DNA of 64,000 bases from Anderseniella sp. Alg231-50 (GCF_900149695.1 NZ_LT703005.1:248013-312012); one strand, 5' to 3'. Positions 45,129-53,750 are shown, numbered from the stretch's first letter. Numbers and translations: made by a program. The notes: generated by a model not told the origin, from the sequence alone.

Positions 45129-45258
45129 TTCCAGCATCGCCAACACCAGCCCGCCGGCTGCAGGAAACGACACGATGCCCGCAACAAACCGGCACCATTT
45201 CAGGGTGTTGGATGGAATTGTTGATCAGATGACGCTGACTGCCGGAGCACTGGTCATT

Positions 45259-46368
45259 TCAGTGCGGGGCCCGGGCGACCCGTTCATACACTGCCAACGT
45301 CCTTTCACGGCCCACCGTTTCGGAGAAATTATCAATCACGTGCCGACGCCCATCGCTAACCCTCCGTGCCTGCAGCTCCGCGGGTTCACGTGCCGATCGA
45401 ACCAGACCGCGGGCCAGCGCCTGCCAATCGTCCGGATCAACCAGTTCGCAGAACTGTTCAATATAGCTTCCTGCATAGGCACGCAGGTTTGCGGTCACAA
45501 CGGGCACACCGCAGGCGGCAGCTTCCAGCAATGTGGAGGGAAACGCATCTGCAACCGGATAGTTGACGACAAAATCAACCATTCCATACATGCCTGGCAT
45601 CATTTCGTAACGAACCTCGGGGATCCAGTACAACCGTTCGGAAATGCCCAGTTCCTCGGCCAGTTGTTGCAGTTCTCTCACCCGGTCGGACCGATCCCAG
45701 GACCTAGTAAGCCTGATCATGGCGAGGCCTGCGGTGGCCGGAAGATCAGGTAATGCTGAGGCAAACGCCCGAAGTATTTCCTGCTGCCGATAACCATCAC
45801 CGATACCGCGGGCAGAAAAGAACACAATTGCATCAACGGGTATCTGCAGGGCTTGCCGCCAGGCAGCACGCTTGGCAAGTGTACCCGGTTTGTAGTGCAC
45901 CGGATTCACGCCAAGACAGATAAGTTCGCAGTCGATGCCATCATAACGTTTTGTTGCGGCATCAAAAAGCGGACGGCTCTCGACGATGACAGTTGGCCCG
46001 GTTGCCATCAGATCATCTATCCGTGGCTTAGGTGGCACCGAACCTATGAGCCCGTTAAGACCTCCAAACGCCGACAAGATCAGCGGCCCCAACCCCGCCT
46101 CATGATGGAATTCTGTCAGGAAACTGAAATTGTGGGAATGTGTCACGTGCGGGCGGAAGTCGGCGGCAATCGCGGCCAGCTCCGGCACAGGATTGTCCCA
46201 GGACTGTATCTGCACGTGACGGGCCCGGCTTGAGCCGGAAATTTCCCCCAGATAACCGGCCCACACAACTTCATGCCCGGCATCCACAGCCCAGTCACAC
46301 ACCCGTGTGGCAGGAGCTGCGTGCTCGGAACCATACATGAGAACACGCATTGGAGGTCTATCGGCCAT
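45259..46368 (-). CDS. GT4-type glycosyltransferase
   Basis: A 369-residue GT-B fold sugar transferase. Donor-domain motifs VDAIVFFSARGIGDGYRQQE, RLYWIPEVRYEMMPGMYGMV and the acidic loop DAFPSTLLEAAACGVPVVTA (GT4 pattern, with Asp where many have the first Glu) are visible. There is no signal peptide or TM segment, so it acts in the cytoplasm. Its acceptor is unknown. It lies 67 bases downstream of a RiPP-like peptide gene and near a PqqD-family gene on the same strand, so glycosylation of that peptide is a reasonable hypothesis. Confidence 0.85.
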   Translation of the reverse strand: MADRPPMRVLMYGSEHAAPATRVCDWAVDAGHEVVWAGYLGEISGSSRARHVQIQSWDNPVPELAAIAADFRPHVTHSHNFSFLTEFHHEAGLGPLILSAFGGLNGLIGSVPPKPRIDDLMATGPTVIVESRPLFDAATKRYDGIDCELICLGVNPVHYKPGTLAKRAAWRQALQIPVDAIVFFSARGIGDGYRQQEILRAFASALPDLPATAGLAMIRLTRSWDRSDRVRELQQLAEELGISERLYWIPEVRYEMMPGMYGMVDFVVNYPVADAFPSTLLEAAACGVPVVTANLRAYAGSYIEQFCELVDPDDWQALARGLVRSAREPAELQARRVSDGRRHVIDNFSETVGRERTLAVYERVARAPH

Positions 46369-46435
46369 TCGTCATCAGATTGGTGTTCAGTCAATATGGG
46401 CCGGATGCTGTGGACGGCTCAGGTCTGCCTGTTTT

Positions 46436-46606
46436 TCAGCTGTCAGCAGTGCTCGGTTCCGGGCTATCTATTTCTGGTCCGGTGGTGGTTGGCTCCGGGC
46501 TGGACGGATCAATCCACGGTGCTGTTGTCAGGTCCGTTATTGATCCGCACGCTACAATTTTTGGCGCTTGATAAGATTTTGCCGACGGGCTCACTTGCTG
46601 CTGCAT
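46436..46606 (-). CDS. Candidate RiPP precursor peptide with lasso-type leader motif
   Basis: A 56-codon gene too short for ordinary listing. The ATG at 46606 is preceded by GGGAGCGAAATTCAA, a good ribosome binding site. The leader (1-28) contains KSYQAPKIVACGSITDLT at 10-27, which fits the lasso-type recognition pattern Y-x-x-P-x-[LI]-x-x-x-G-x-[LI]-x-[DE]-L-T read by PqqD-like proteins. The core (about 28-56) is rich in Pro, Ser, Thr and acids, with two copies of S-P-E-P-[TS]-T (36-41 and 48-53) and a single Trp31. The only Cys (20) is in the leader. It is 119 bases after the PqqD stop and upstream of the GT4. No cyclase or leader peptidase gene was found beside it. Confidence 0.6.
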   Translation of the reverse strand: MQQQVSPSAKSYQAPKIVACGSITDLTTAPWIDPSSPEPTTTGPEIDSPEPSTADS

Positions 46607-46725
46607 TTGAATTTCGCTCCCTCACTGGGTTTGTTACCTCGGACTTCAAATACCGTAACGGAAGTAAGAAGCCCTATCAAGGAGCTACACGTTGGCTTGT
46701 TGAAGAAGGCGGATTACCGATTATC

Positions 46726-47025
46726 TCAGTCTTGCCCGGAAGGAGAGGGACTTTCTTCCGCGGTGTGAAGCAGGTCCAGTTGAACGAACTCTGCAATCAG
46801 TGCTTCAACGTCCCTTTGCAAGTCCGCAACAGGGACTTGGTACTCCGACGCCATGGCTTCGGTCACTTTGTCACGCGATCCGAGCTTGCCAAGCAACTGC
46901 CAGATGCGTGCTGCTGTGCCGTCCAGCCGGTAATAGTTTTCATTTTTCAGGTTCAGAATGACAGTTTCGTCTTCAACTTCCTGAACGAGAATACTCGTGG
47001 AGACCGTCACTTTCAGATCATGCAT
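46726..47025 (-). CDS. PqqD-family RiPP recognition protein
   Basis: The 99-residue product matches the PqqD/RRE domain: EVEDETVILNLKNENYYRLD, GTAARIWQLLGKLGSRDKV, EYQVPVADLQRDVEALIAEF and QLDLLHTAEE. The winged fold binds leader peptides and positions them for a modifying enzyme. It is not in a pqq operon: no pqqA, pqqC or pqqE is present. Immediately downstream lies a peptide with a fitting leader motif, then a GT4 gene, all read in the same direction. Confidence 0.82.
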   Translation of the reverse strand: MHDLKVTVSTSILVQEVEDETVILNLKNENYYRLDGTAARIWQLLGKLGSRDKVTEAMASEYQVPVADLQRDVEALIAEFVQLDLLHTAEESPSPSGQD

Positions 47026-47194
47026 GTATGGGTCCGTGGTTGCTGAGCGCGCCCGGCTTCATACCATGAACGCAATAACTTCCCACCCGTTATCGCAATC
47101 GCTGCAGGCTCGATCATCAGCGTCCATATTCATGAGTCGGCAATTCCGCTTCGAAGAGCTGACCAGGTGAAATCGATGAATTCTGTGCTGGGAC

Positions 47195-48544
47195 TCAGCC
47201 CCGCACGCTCTCCAGCCCGCACCACTCGGCGATGAACAGGGCGATGGAACCGGTCACCCGTTGCACCGACGACAGAGATACACGTTCATCGAACCCATGG
47301 ATGTTTTCCGAATAAGGGCCGTACACCAGGCACGGGATGTCGCCGTACAAGACGAACACCCGCCCGTCGAGATAGCCCGGTGTCACCATTGTTTCCAGCG
47401 ACTTGCCGTAGGCCGCCGCATGCGCCCGGCCCAGTGCGGCTTCCGCATCAGAGCCTTCTTCCAGCACATAGCCTTCGGCAAAGAACCCGTTGAATTCCAC
47501 TTGCGGCGGGTTGTTTGACAGGAACGCATTGTCTCTCGCGGTGTTGCGTATGCAGTCTTCAACCTCCTTGGCCGCATCGCGCGGGTCCACGCCGGGATAG
47601 ATCGAGATCCGGCAGTCGAACGAACACCATGCCGGCACCGACGAGGCCCAGTCACCGCCCTCGATCTTGCCGACGTTGAAATTGATCGGGTGATTGTAGT
47701 CCTCAAAATAGCGATGCTCATGCTGCCGGCCGTTCCACTCTTCCTCCAGCCTGCGCAGACCCTTCATGACCTCAAAGCTGGCCTCGATGGCATTGGCGCC
47801 GGCGCTCGCCTCGCGCACATGCACCGGCAGTCCGCGCACATTCACCTTGAACCAGATGACGCCGACATTTGCCCGCACCAGCTTGTCGTCTTCGGGTTCC
47901 GGAATGATGGCTGCGTCGGCCCGGTATCCGCGCACCAGCGCGGCCAGCGCACCATTGCCCGTGCACTCCTCCTCGGTTACCGACTGGATGTGCACTGTTG
48001 CTGCCGGCTGGAAACCTAGCGACCTCAAGGCATCTAGTGCATAAATATTGGCAGCAATTCCGGCCTTCATGTCGGCACCGCCGCGGCCATACAGCCAGTC
48101 ACCGTCGCGCCACGGTTCAAACGGCGGTCTGGTCCACATGTCGAGAGGGCCCACCGGCACCACGTCCACATGACCGTTGAGGATCAGGGACCGGCCCGCC
48201 TCTTCACGCGGCCGGTGCGTGCCGACCACGTTGATGGCGTTGGTGTAGTCTACCTTCACCGGCGAAAATCCCGGATGATGTTCAATGTCGGCAACATCGA
48301 TGGACCAGCGATCCATGGCATAGCCACGCTGCTTCAGTTCCCCGAACAGAAAGTCCTGCGCCGTGTGTTCCTGGCCCCGCAGTGACGGAAACCGGACGAG
48401 GTCTTCGGTAAACGCGGTTTGCGCTGCAAACCCCGCATCAACCGCGGCCAGAATATCCCTGGTGAGTTCTGTGTCGAGTGCCATGTCCGGGCCTGCCTGT
48501 GTCCTGCCTGCCGGAACCTTGATCGCGTTGACCATCACAGTCAA
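47195..48544 (-). CDS. M20-family metallopeptidase/amidohydrolase (ArgE/DapE class)
   Basis: A 449-residue zinc hydrolase with the M20 motifs ILNGHVDVVPVG (first metal His), GRGGADMKAG (bridging Asp) and QSVTEEECTGNGAL (catalytic Glu-Glu), then ADAAIIPEPED. The dimerisation domain follows (WFKVNVRGLPVHVREASAGA). Family members deacylate amino acids, including acetylornithine and succinyl-diaminopimelate; the substrate is not determinable. An ATG at 48484 is an alternative start. It is read as a single-gene unit next to the RiPP-like locus, and no link to it is claimed. Confidence 0.85.
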   Translation of the reverse strand: MTVMVNAIKVPAGRTQAGPDMALDTELTRDILAAVDAGFAAQTAFTEDLVRFPSLRGQEHTAQDFLFGELKQRGYAMDRWSIDVADIEHHPGFSPVKVDYTNAINVVGTHRPREEAGRSLILNGHVDVVPVGPLDMWTRPPFEPWRDGDWLYGRGGADMKAGIAANIYALDALRSLGFQPAATVHIQSVTEEECTGNGALAALVRGYRADAAIIPEPEDDKLVRANVGVIWFKVNVRGLPVHVREASAGANAIEASFEVMKGLRRLEEEWNGRQHEHRYFEDYNHPINFNVGKIEGGDWASSVPAWCSFDCRISIYPGVDPRDAAKEVEDCIRNTARDNAFLSNNPPQVEFNGFFAEGYVLEEGSDAEAALGRAHAAAYGKSLETMVTPGYLDGRVFVLYGDIPCLVYGPYSENIHGFDERVSLSSVQRVTGSIALFIAEWCGLESVRG

Positions 48545-48590
48545 TTGTCAGATTGCATGCGGTTGAAACCGGCAAAGCTGCGACCCGACC

Positions 48591-48620
48591 AAAAACACCC
48601 CCGGCTGCAACCGGGGGTGT
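48591..48620 (-). terminator. Intrinsic terminator downstream of the BA14K gene
   Basis: A 10-bp perfect stem pairs 48595-48604 with 48611-48620 around a six-base loop. Read on the minus strand it is followed by TTTTT (48595-48591), 25 bases after the BA14K stop. It also separates the BA14K gene from the M20 gene. Confidence 0.9.
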
Positions 48621-48644
48621 CTTTCAGTCATGAATGTCCGCAGA

Positions 48645-49298
48645 TCAGCTGTAGGGACTGATGCAGGCGTGCCAGTAGCCGTCATAGCCCATATAGGCGT
48701 CACGGCGTTCGTTGTAGGACCGATACCGGTCTTCGCACCATTCAACGTGCAACTCATAATCCGATCCCGCATAACGCGCTCCGCTGTACGCAATGATCGG
48801 TGCCGAATAAAGCCACCACGGTGAGGCATAATAAAAGCCATTGTAGTAATGCTTGTGACTGTGACGGCGATTCCTGAAGCGCTTGCCGTGTTTGCGGCGT
48901 TCGTACCGCCTCGCTCTGCGTTCCCTGCGGTCTGCGCGCCGGTCGGCCCGCCTGGCTCTGCGTTCGGCGCGCCTTTCACGACGTTCCGCACGTTTGACCC
49001 GATCACGACGCCTGACTTTTCGGTCTTTGCGTTTCGCGCGTCTCTCGGCACGCCGTTCAGAGCGGCTTTCAGCACGATTTGCCCGTCTTTCGGCACGGTT
49101 GGCCCGACGTTTGGCGCGATTGGCCCGGCGTTTGGCGCGTTTTGCCCGCTTTTCTTCGGCGGTTGCGCCACGATCATCGAACTGGACAATGGATTTTTTG
49201 AACTCGCGGCCGGCTTCGGCCGACGGCACGGCACTGAATGCACCGACCGACAGCGCCACAGCGCCTGCCACCCCGGCCACAAACTTGAACTTGCTCAT
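48645..49298 (-). CDS. Secreted arginine-rich BA14K-like protein
   Basis: The 217-residue precursor has a Sec signal peptide (MSKFKFVAGVAGAVALSVGA, cut near AEA), then about 95 residues dominated by R-A-x-R-R units (KRAKRRANRAKRRANRAE-type), which is extremely basic, and a C-terminal BA14K domain with WCEDRYRSYNERRDAYMGYD and a paired Cys in HACISPYS. BA14K proteins occur in Hyphomicrobiales and are immunoreactive, lectin-like surface proteins. The long Arg-rich insert is unlike ordinary BA14K members. GGGGGTTCC precedes the ATG. Confidence 0.82.
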   Translation of the reverse strand: MSKFKFVAGVAGAVALSVGAFSAVPSAEAGREFKKSIVQFDDRGATAEEKRAKRAKRRANRAKRRANRAERRANRAESRSERRAERRAKRKDRKVRRRDRVKRAERRERRAERRARRADRRADRRERRARRYERRKHGKRFRNRRHSHKHYYNGFYYASPWWLYSAPIIAYSGARYAGSDYELHVEWCEDRYRSYNERRDAYMGYDGYWHACISPYS

Positions 49299-49500
49299 TG
49301 GGAACCCCCGTTCCTTGCAACAGCCACACCACAGGCGGCCAACTAACCTCTCTCTCTGTCTTATGTAGGAGACGGTTTCGCGGATTCAATGACAAAAAGA
49401 CAGAAAAACCGGGGAAAATCCGCAAGTTACAGATTTGCCGTTAGGACACCGAGCCAAACGTAAAGAGTGCGGCCGGACCGGGAAAGCTGGGCTTCCGCCC

Positions 49501-49962
49501 CTAAACTTCGTCCTGCTGGAGAACGTGGGCCCGCTCCTCAAATGCCGTCATCACTTTGCGCACGGCGATATCAAACACAGACCCCATGGCCATCTGCAAC
49601 AGCCGCGACGACATCTGGTAATCGAGATGAAAGTCGATATCGCAGCCCCCGCGCGCCACCGTAAACAACCAGCGATTGTCGATGTGCTTCACCGGGCCTT
49701 CATTGGAAGTGGCCCGGATGGTCAGGCGTTTTTCGTCAACCACGACATCTGACACAAAGGTCTCCTTGAGCCGCAGTTTGGGATACTCAATGTCGAGGCT
49801 GGCCCGAAACGATCGCCGGCCATTTCCGAGGTCCTTCTCATCCCAGACCCTGGCACCAGTGCACAATGGCAGGAACGCCGGGTAGCTGGCCACGTCGGCC
49901 ACGATCGCCAACAGGTGCTCAGGCGCAAATGCGATCCTGCGTGTTGTATGAAAGACGGTCAC
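49501..49962 (-). CDS. Coenzyme Q-binding START/SRPBCC protein (RatA/Coq10 family)
   Basis: The 153-residue protein has the SRPBCC fold of Coq10 and RatA: RRIAFAPEHLLAIVADVASY, FLPLCTGARV, then VVDEKRLTIRATSNEGPVKH and FHLDYQMSSRLLQMAMGSVF. In mitochondria and alphaproteobacteria it helps deliver ubiquinone to respiratory complexes; the RatA name refers to a ribosome-association toxin claim in E. coli. It follows lipA by 15 bases, the order typical of this group. Confidence 0.9.
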   Translation of the reverse strand: MTVFHTTRRIAFAPEHLLAIVADVASYPAFLPLCTGARVWDEKDLGNGRRSFRASLDIEYPKLRLKETFVSDVVVDEKRLTIRATSNEGPVKHIDNRWLFTVARGGCDIDFHLDYQMSSRLLQMAMGSVFDIAVRKVMTAFEERAHVLQQDEV

Positions 49963-49977
49963 GAAATCAGGCCCGGG

Positions 49978-50946
49978 TCAGACAGAGCGCCTGGCAACCT
50001 TGGCTTCACGCGCCGCGCGCAGTCGGGCAAAGTCATCGCCGGCATGGTGTGACGAGCGGGTCAGCGGGCTTGCAGATACCATCAGGAAACCCTTGGCGTA
50101 GGCAGACGTTTCCAGCGCCTTGAACTCGTCCGGCGTCCAGAACCGGTCAATGGCCGCGTGCTTTGCCGTCGGCTGCAGATACTGGCCAATAGTCATGAAA
50201 TCGATGTCGGCAGCGCGCATGTCATCCATTACCTGCAGGATGTCCTCGCGCTTTTCCCCCAGGCCCACCATGACGCCCGACTTGGTGAAGATACCAGGAT
50301 CAAGCTCCTTGACCTTCTGCAGCAGGCGCAGGGAATGAAAATACCTCGCACCCGGGCGGATACGGCCGTAGAGGTGCGGCACGGTTTCAAGGTTGTGGTT
50401 GAACACATCAGGCCTGGCTTCAACCACAACTTCCATTGCGCCGTCCTTGCGCAGGAAATCGGGGGTCAGGACTTCGATTGTCGTCTCGGGTGCCGCTTTG
50501 CGGATAGCACGGATCACCTGCGCAAAGTGCTCTGCTCCGCCATCTGCCAGATCATCGCGGTCAACCGATGTAATCACCGAGTGGGTCAGCCCCATCTTGG
50601 CAACCGCATCAGCCACCCGCTCCGGCTCGCCCTGGTCCAGGGCATCCGGCATTCCCGTTGTGACATTGCAGAACGCACATGCCCGGGTGCAGATTTCACC
50701 CATGATCATGAAGGTGGCGTGCTTCTTTTCCCAGCATTCGCCGATATTGGGACAACCCGCCTCTTCACATACCGTGACAAGGTTGTGCTCGCGCACCAGC
50801 TGGCGGGTTTCGTGATACTTTGCCGACACCGGCGCCTTGACCCGCAGCCAGTCGGGCTTGCGCCGCTGGACCGGATTGTCGGGCTTGTGGGCCTTTTCGG
50901 GATGCCGCGCACGCGGCGTCTGGGTTGTGTCGAGAACTGTAGCCAA
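49978..50946 (-). CDS. lipA: Lipoyl synthase
   Basis: LipA inserts two sulfurs into octanoyl-protein and supplies the lipoyl groups of PDH E2. Both clusters are visible: the auxiliary-cluster motif [13 protein letters not shown] and the radical-SAM motif [10 protein letters not shown], then [19 protein letters not shown] and [13 protein letters not shown] at the end. The frame is open to 51237, but the family starts near [15 protein letters not shown]; a TTG at 50946 gives MATVLDTT and is preferred, with a weak AACAGG before it. An 11-bp hairpin lies 23 bases upstream. Placed right after pdh and lpd, it is coexpressed with its substrate complex. Confidence 0.93.
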   Translation of the reverse strand: MATVLDTTQTPRARHPEKAHKPDNPVQRRKPDWLRVKAPVSAKYHETRQLVREHNLVTVCEEAGCPNIGECWEKKHATFMIMGEICTRACAFCNVTTGMPDALDQGEPERVADAVAKMGLTHSVITSVDRDDLADGGAEHFAQVIRAIRKAAPETTIEVLTPDFLRKDGAMEVVVEARPDVFNHNLETVPHLYGRIRPGARYFHSLRLLQKVKELDPGIFTKSGVMVGLGEKREDILQVMDDMRAADIDFMTIGQYLQPTAKHAAIDRFWTPDEFKALETSAYAKGFLMVSASPLTRSSHHAGDDFARLRAAREAKVARRSV

Positions 50947-50968
50947 AGCCTGTTTGCTTTCTGGTATG

Positions 50969-51001
50969 GGAGCAGGATGAGAAACTCTCACATCCTGCTC
51001 C
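50969..51001. other. Stem-loop upstream of lipA
   Basis: GGAGCAGGATG at 50969-50979 pairs perfectly with CATCCTGCTCC at 50991-51001 around an 11-base loop. It sits between the GlsB stop and the lipA start. No T-tract follows on either strand, so it is probably a leader or processing structure rather than a terminator. Confidence 0.55.
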
Positions 51002-51038
51002 GGATCATGTTGGCGGGTTGCCGGTAACCCGTAATTGT

Positions 51039-51287
51039 TTAGCGTGACTTGATCATCCGGTACACGTAGATCAGCAGACAGGCGCCGGCCACGGCCACCA
51101 CCAGTTGCCCGATCAGACCACCAAACGCCAGGCCAAGCGCGGCCAGCAAGAAATTGCCGATCAGCGCACCGCCAATACCCAGCACGATGTTCATCAGAAG
51201 TCCGGTATCGAACTTCATTACCTTTTCTGCAATCCACCCGGCCAAAGCACCGAGAATGATTGTCATTATCCAGCCAAAACCTACCAT
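51039..51287 (-). CDS. GlsB/YeaQ/YmgE-family stress membrane protein (copy 1)
   Basis: The 82-residue protein has three hydrophobic segments and the family glycine zippers: [60 protein letters not shown]. Transglycosylase-associated stress proteins of this type are poorly characterised. It is one of a tandem pair that lies between lpd and lipA. A GAGGGGAATATG-type site precedes the start. Confidence 0.88.
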   Translation of the reverse strand: MVGFGWIMTIILGALAGWIAEKVMKFDTGLLMNIVLGIGGALIGNFLLAALGLAFGGLIGQLVVAVAGACLLIYVYRMIKSR

Positions 51288-51330
51288 ATTCCCCTCCTGA
51301 TTGGGTTTGAACGAAGCAAGCCGATTAGAC

Positions 51331-51618
51331 TCACTTGCCCCTGAGCATACGATAAACCGTAATTAGAAGAACAGCCCCGACTACAGACACCAGGACATTG
51401 CCCCAGAACCAGCCGTCAAATACCTCACCCAGCCTAAGGCCCAACGCATTGGCAATCCAGCCGCCAACAAAGGCGCCCAGGATACCGATTACGATATTTG
51501 TCAGGAGCCCGTGGCTCGCGCCGGTCAGCTTTTCGGCAATCCAGCCGGCCACGCCCCCGATCAGCAAGGTGCCGAAAATTCCCACACCGCCGCCAAGATC
51601 CATCAATGCCATATCCAT
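51331..51618 (-). CDS. GlsB/YeaQ/YmgE-family stress membrane protein (copy 2)
   Basis: The 95-residue paralogue of the preceding gene has LLIGGVAGWIAEKLTGASHG, VIGILGAFVGGWIANALGLR and VSVVGAVLLITVYRMLRGK. The two copies share the layout but differ at most positions, so the duplication is old. It is the first gene after lpd on the minus strand. Confidence 0.88.
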   Translation of the reverse strand: MDMALMDLGGGVGIFGTLLIGGVAGWIAEKLTGASHGLLTNIVIGILGAFVGGWIANALGLRLGEVFDGWFWGNVLVSVVGAVLLITVYRMLRGK

Positions 51619-51716
51619 TCTGTAACTTCCTTAAACTTACCCCGTCCAGATCAGTATGGCTTTCGATTGAGTCAATCAAAAGCCATGAGACTGATCGCAC
51701 TTGTGCAGCTCCGGGA

Positions 51717-53162
51717 TTACATATGGATCACGCGGCCATAGGCATCAAGTACGCTTTCATGCATCATTTCCGAAAGTGTCGGGTGCGGGAACACTGTGTG
51801 CATCAGCTCTTCCTCGGTGGTCTCCAGACCCATCGCGATAACAAAGCCCTGTATCAGTTCGGTCACTTCCGCACCGACCAAGTGCGCGCCCAGCAATTGC
51901 CCGGTCTTCTTGTCGAAGATGGTCTTGATCAGACCCTGATCCTCGCCCAGCGCAATGGCCTTGCCGTTGGCCATGAACGGGAACCGGCCGATCTTGACAT
52001 CGATGCCCTTTTCCTTGGCGGCCCGTTCCGTCAGTCCGACGGAGGCTACCTGCGGATGGCAATAGGTACACCCCGGTATCTGTTCTTTCTTCATCGCGTG
52101 CACATTCGGCTGGCCTGCGATCTTGTCGACACAGATCACGCCCTCATGCTCGGCCTTGTGCGCCAGCATGGGCGGGCCGGCCACGTCGCCGATGGCGTAA
52201 ATGCCGGGCACATTGGTGTTGCCGAACCCGTCAATCACCACGCAGCCGCGATCTGTCTTGACGCCAAGCGCCTCCAGACCAAGGTTTTCAATGTTGCCGA
52301 CAACGCCAACGGCGGAAATCACCCGGTCCACCTTCAACTCGGATTTAGCACCCTTTGCATCTTCAATAGTGGCGGTTACGTCGTTTGCACCCTTTTTCAG
52401 GCTCGCCACCTTGGTGCCGGTCATGATTTTGAGACCCTGCTTTTCAAGCTGCTTGCGGGCCAGCCCGGCAATCTCGGTGTCTTCCACGGGCATGATCTGG
52501 TCCATGATCTCCACCACGGTAACATCAACACCCATGGCATTGAAAAAGCTGGCAAATTCAATGCCGATAGCGCCTGATCCCACAACCAGCAGCTTGCCCG
52601 GCATTTCCGGCGGCACCATGGCCTCAAAATAGGTCCAGACCAGCTTTCCATCCGGCTCCAGACCGGGCAGCGCGCGCGGACGGGCTCCTGTTGCGATGAT
52701 AATGTGCTTTGCCTTGTAGGTACCGGGTCCCGCTGCGCCCTTGGGGTCCGGGTGTGCCGGCTGCATTGGCGGCTTGGAAGACTTCGCCACCACCACTTCG
52801 CCCGGCTTGGTTACCTTGGCTTCGCCCCAGATCACCTGAACCTTGTTCTTTTTCAGCAGATGGCCGACACCGCCGTTGAGCCTGCCCGACACCCCGCGCG
52901 AGCGCTTGACCACGGCTGCGGCATCAAAGCTGACATTGTCCGCCGACAGGCCATAGTCGCCGGCATGGTTCATATAGTGATAAATCTCCGCAGACCGCAG
53001 CAGTGCCTTGGTCGGGATACAACCCCAGTTGAGGCAGATGCCACCGAGATGCTCACGCTCTACAATGGCAACCTTCATGCCAAGCTGTGCCGCCCGGATC
53101 GCCGTTACATAGCCACCGGGGCCCGCCCCGATGATGATTACGTCGAAACTCGTTTCAGTCAT
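51717..53162 (-). CDS. lpdA: Dihydrolipoamide dehydrogenase (E3)
   Basis: E3 reoxidises the lipoyl groups of PDH E2 with NAD. The 481-residue flavoprotein shows DVIIIGAGPGGYVTAIRAAQ, the redox-active cysteine pair GGICLNWGCIPTKALL, NAD-binding VVGSGAIGIEFASFFNAMGV, IYAIGDVAGPPMLAHKAEHE and C-terminal His-Glu dyad in HTVFPHPTLSEMMHE. The start at ATG 53162 overlaps the stop of the GNAT gene by four bases (ATGA). The 2-oxoacid operon context gives the function. Confidence 0.95.
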   Translation of the reverse strand: MTETSFDVIIIGAGPGGYVTAIRAAQLGMKVAIVEREHLGGICLNWGCIPTKALLRSAEIYHYMNHAGDYGLSADNVSFDAAAVVKRSRGVSGRLNGGVGHLLKKNKVQVIWGEAKVTKPGEVVVAKSSKPPMQPAHPDPKGAAGPGTYKAKHIIIATGARPRALPGLEPDGKLVWTYFEAMVPPEMPGKLLVVGSGAIGIEFASFFNAMGVDVTVVEIMDQIMPVEDTEIAGLARKQLEKQGLKIMTGTKVASLKKGANDVTATIEDAKGAKSELKVDRVISAVGVVGNIENLGLEALGVKTDRGCVVIDGFGNTNVPGIYAIGDVAGPPMLAHKAEHEGVICVDKIAGQPNVHAMKKEQIPGCTYCHPQVASVGLTERAAKEKGIDVKIGRFPFMANGKAIALGEDQGLIKTIFDKKTGQLLGAHLVGAEVTELIQGFVIAMGLETTEEELMHTVFPHPTLSEMMHESVLDAYGRVIHM

Positions 53163-53740
53163 ACCTTCAGGTCCTTCACCATCAACAGCCACTCAGCAGA
53201 GCCTGTCCGATCTGTTTCAAATGCCACGCGCGGCCGCCGCGCCGTGACCTTGTAGCCCTTGGCCTCATACAAACGCCGGCCGCCATCGTTTTCACTTTCA
53301 AATATGATGCTCATGGTCCGCGCGCCTGTCGTTGCAGCGATTTGATCGGCATGGTCAAGCAACGCCCCGCCGATCCCTGTGCCCCGCCATTCGCCATGCA
53401 CGGCCAGCACGTTGACATACCAGCTTCCCGGCGCTTCCGCCTCGAGTTCCATCAGAGGCCGGAATGTGTCAGGCACATCATTGATGTCAGACAGGTCGAT
53501 GTCGTCGTCCAGCCGGTATCCGACCAGCGCACCGGCCACCGCGCCATCGCGTTCGGCAATCCAGGCATTGCGGTAGGAAAAACCGCCCTCTTCCCGCATG
53601 GCCCGCTTGCGGCCCACCTCAAGTACCGAGGCTTCATCGTCCAGCATTCCCGCCCATACGCCCAGCGGAATGCCGTAGCCTGCACAGTCGATCAGGCAGA
53701 CCAGCTCGGACGCATCCAGTTTCGTAGCGGGCCGGATCAC
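53159..53740 (-). CDS. GNAT-family acetyltransferase within the pdh operon
   Basis: A 193-residue acetyltransferase. The acetyl-CoA loop is in VHGEWRGTGIGGALLDHADQ, with YVNVLAV before it and RRLYEAKGYKVTARR after. The start is GTG 53740 with GGAGGT six bases before and ten bases after the pdhC stop; the upstream open frame is a shadow of pdhC. It is translationally coupled to both pdhC and lpdA. Whether it modifies PDH components or a small molecule is unknown. Confidence 0.87.
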   Translation of the reverse strand: MIRPATKLDASELVCLIDCAGYGIPLGVWAGMLDDEASVLEVGRKRAMREEGGFSYRNAWIAERDGAVAGALVGYRLDDDIDLSDINDVPDTFRPLMELEAEAPGSWYVNVLAVHGEWRGTGIGGALLDHADQIAATTGARTMSIIFESENDGGRRLYEAKGYKVTARRPRVAFETDRTGSAEWLLMVKDLKV

Positions 53741-53750
53741 GTTTGACCTC

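Noticed and set aside
46436-46606. Classic lasso peptide gene cluster
   Set aside because: No asparagine-synthetase-like cyclase or B2 protease is nearby and acids are not at ring positions 7-9 under the usual Thr(-2) cut.
46273-47046. A 257-codon plus-strand open frame over the PqqD-peptide-GT4 locus
   Set aside because: It has no ribosome binding site, is antisense to three well-supported minus-strand genes and its product has no domain pattern.
48849-49368. Plus-strand frames opposite the Arg-rich protein
   Set aside because: Stop-poor antisense of CGN-rich codons; products are low-complexity and lack any start signal.
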